Shown here one piece after another: positions 5,394 through 6,908 of a stretch of 6,908 bases of DNA (the first letter of the stretch is position 1; each line of letters starts with the position of its first letter). A program made the position numbers and the translations under genes. The notes under the pieces are model-generated. The model searched no databases. It was not told where the DNA came from and saw only the letters and a list, made by a program, of their open reading frames with translations. Source of the stretch: Chloroflexota bacterium (GTDB lineage Bacteria > Chloroflexota > Anaerolineae > UBA4142); assembly GCA_016199405.1 (NCBI GenBank), contig JACQGS010000151.1, positions 1 to 6,908 on the forward strand, in the 5' to 3' direction.

Positions 5394-6908
5394 CTACACA
5401 ATCGCCGGCTCGCGATACTCGCCCCACACTTGGCGTAACACATCCATCATCTCACCGAGCGTCGCGTACGCGTTTGCCGCGTCGATGAAATGCGGCATCA
5501 AGTTCGAAGTCGGCTTCTGCGCCGCGTCGCGAATCGCGTTCAATGCCGATGCGACGCGCGCGCCGTCGCGCTCGCGGCGGACGCGATTCAAGCGCGCGAC
5601 GTGATGCCGCGCGCCGGCTTCGTCCACGCGCAGCAGCGGCACTTTCAACTCTTCCGGTACGACGTAATCGTTCACACCGACGATGACCCGCGCCTTCGAT
5701 TCGATTTCGTTTTGATAACGCGCCGCGCTCTCGCCGATTTCGCGCTGGAAAAATCCTTTTTCAATCGCCGGCAGGACGCCGCCCAGTCTTTCGATCTTGT
5801 CGAAATACGCGTTCGCTTGCGTTTCCATCCGATTCGTCAGCGCTTCGAGAAAGTACGAGCCGCCGAGCGGGTCGATCGTATTCGTCACGCCGGTTTCGTG
5901 CGCGATGATTTGCTGCGTACGGAGGGCGATCGTCGCGGCGTCTTGCGATGGCAATGCCCACGCTTCATCGAGCGAATTCGTGTGCAAGGATTGCGTGCCG
6001 CCGAGCACCGCCGCGAGCGCTTGCAGCGCGACGCGCGCGACGTTGTTCATCGGCTGTTGCGCGGTGAGCGAAACGCCGGCGGTCTGCGTGTGAAAGCGCA
6101 AAAGCCACGAACGCGGATTCTGCGCGCCGATTTTTTCGCGCATCCATTTTGCCCAGATGCGCCGCGCGGCGCGATATTTCGCCAGTTCTTCAAAAAAATC
6201 GTTGTGCGCGTTGAAAAAGAACGAAAGACGCGGCGCGAAATCGTCCACGTTCATTCCGCGCGCGATGCCCCACCGCACGTACTCCATTCCATCCGCGAGC
6301 GTGAACGCGAGTTCCTGCGCGGCGGTCGAGCCGGCTTCGCGAATGTGATAGCCGGAAATCGAAATCGTATTCCAGAGCGGCAATGCGCGCGTGCCGAATT
6401 CCATCGTATCCACGACGAGCCGCATCGACGGTTCGGGCGGGAAAATAAATTCTTTTTGCGCGATGTATTCCTTGAGAATGTCGTTCTGAAGCGTGCCGCC
6501 GAGTTTGGCGCGCGGGATGCCGCGCTTTTCCGCCGCCGCGATGTACATCGCCCAAATGATCGCCGCCGGCGAATTGATCGTCATCGAGGTCGTGACTTGG
6601 TCAACCGGAATTCCATCGAAAAGAATTTCCATATCCGCGAGCGACGACACCGCGACGCCGCATTTGCCAAACTCGCCGAGCGCTGCCGGCGCGTCGGTAT
6701 CGTACCCGTACAGCGTCGGCATATCGAACGCCGTCGAGAGTCCCGTTTCGCCATGCTCGAGCAAATATTTAAAGCGCGCGTTCGTTTCTTCCGCGGTGCC
6801 GAAACCCGCGAACATGCGCATCGTCCACAGACGTCCGCGATACATCGTCGCGTGGACGCCGCGTGTGTACGGATATTCGCCCGGCATCGCGAGATCGCGC
6901 GCGTAATC
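5394..6908 (-). CDS. Coenzyme B12-dependent acyl-CoA mutase large subunit, isobutyryl-CoA mutase-like (5' partial)
   Basis: The frame runs off the right edge, with 504 residues visible and about 40-60 N-terminal residues missing. The in-window ATG at 6887 is internal, since DYARDLAMPGEYPYTRG continues the family pattern upstream. It has the TIM-barrel substrate domain of the methylmalonyl-CoA mutase family: GETGLSTAFDMPT, TSMTINSPA, TLQNDILKEY, PPEPSMR, ISISGYHIREAG (the conserved Tyr-His pair) and SLHTNSLDEAWALP. The protein ends at about the usual end of a stand-alone large subunit and has no C-terminal cobalamin-binding domain, so it needs a separate small subunit, which is not in the window. 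Numbered from 6887, Phe26 (MFAGFG) and Gln144 (YIAQKEF) occupy the positions of Tyr89 and Arg207 of Propionibacterium methylmalonyl-CoA mutase. Phe/Gln is the isobutyryl-CoA mutase pair, so isobutyryl-CoA/n-butyryl-CoA interconversion is more likely than succinyl-CoA/methylmalonyl-CoA. Confidence 0.9.
   Translation of the reverse strand, partial: DYARDLAMPGEYPYTRGVHATMYRGRLWTMRMFAGFGTAEETNARFKYLLEHGETGLSTAFDMPTLYGYDTDAPAALGEFGKCGVAVSSLADMEILFDGIPVDQVTTSMTINSPAAIIWAMYIAAAEKRGIPRAKLGGTLQNDILKEYIAQKEFIFPPEPSMRLVVDTMEFGTRALPLWNTISISGYHIREAGSTAAQELAFTLADGMEYVRWGIARGMNVDDFAPRLSFFFNAHNDFFEELAKYRAARRIWAKWMREKIGAQNPRSWLLRFHTQTAGVSLTAQQPMNNVARVALQALAAVLGGTQSLHTNSLDEAWALPSQDAATIALRTQQIIAHETGVTNTIDPLGGSYFLEALTNRMETQANAYFDKIERLGGVLPAIEKGFFQREIGESAARYQNEIESKARVIVGVNDYVVPEELKVPLLRVDEAGARHHVARLNRVRRERDGARVASALNAIRDAAQKPTSNLMPHFIDAANAYATLGEMMDVLRQVWGEYREPAIV

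Overview
The window is a compact bacterial chromosomal segment. Almost everything is coded on the minus strand, from a coenzyme B12-dependent acyl-CoA mutase cut by the right edge down to an M24-family protein whose stop is at 328. The left edge holds the last 46 residues of a plus-strand class V aminotransferase, convergent with the minus-strand run. Base composition is moderately high in GC and rich in GCG/CGC in most genes. The antiporter gene, the adjoining tatA remnant and the small HicA-like gene pair are visibly AT-richer. Genes are tightly packed, some overlap, and Shine-Dalgarno sites are clear. The protein types fit a free-living heterotroph. The style of the M24 and mutase proteins suggests Chloroflexota, but that is an impression and no marker gene is present.

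Layout in minus-strand transcription order: (1) acyl-CoA mutase large subunit, 5394-6908, open at the right edge. Its two substrate-specificity residues are Phe and Gln, as in isobutyryl-CoA mutase, instead of the Tyr and Arg of methylmalonyl-CoA mutase. (2) A broken tatA-like gene, 5192-5386, with an in-frame TAG inside the membrane helix. (3) An NhaD-type Na+/H+ antiporter, 3892-5172. (4) A short gap with a REP-like palindrome. (5) A DinB/YfiT-fold protein, 3320-3823, followed after 2 bp by (6) an M24 metallopeptidase with all five metal ligands, 2136-3317. (7) A near-consensus promoter, 2077-2105, driving (8) an unrecognised 81-residue protein, 1807-2052, which overlaps (9) an 88-residue HicA-like protein with a hydrophobic C-terminal tail, 1560-1826. 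(10) A second, distant M24 paralogue that has lost most of the metal ligands, 328-1524. The convergent gap at 143-327 holds a bidirectional intrinsic terminator and 10-bp repeats in opposite orientations.

Most of the window looks like ordinary metabolism and housekeeping: branched acyl-CoA rearrangement, sodium/proton exchange and peptide or small-molecule hydrolysis. The most unusual part is the small two-gene module with its own promoter between the two M24 genes. It pairs a HicA-type double-stranded-RNA-binding/RNase fold, catalytic His retained, with a probable membrane anchor and a partner that does not look like HicB. The tatA remnant, the ligand-poor M24 protein and the mutase specificity residues are further points worth checking.
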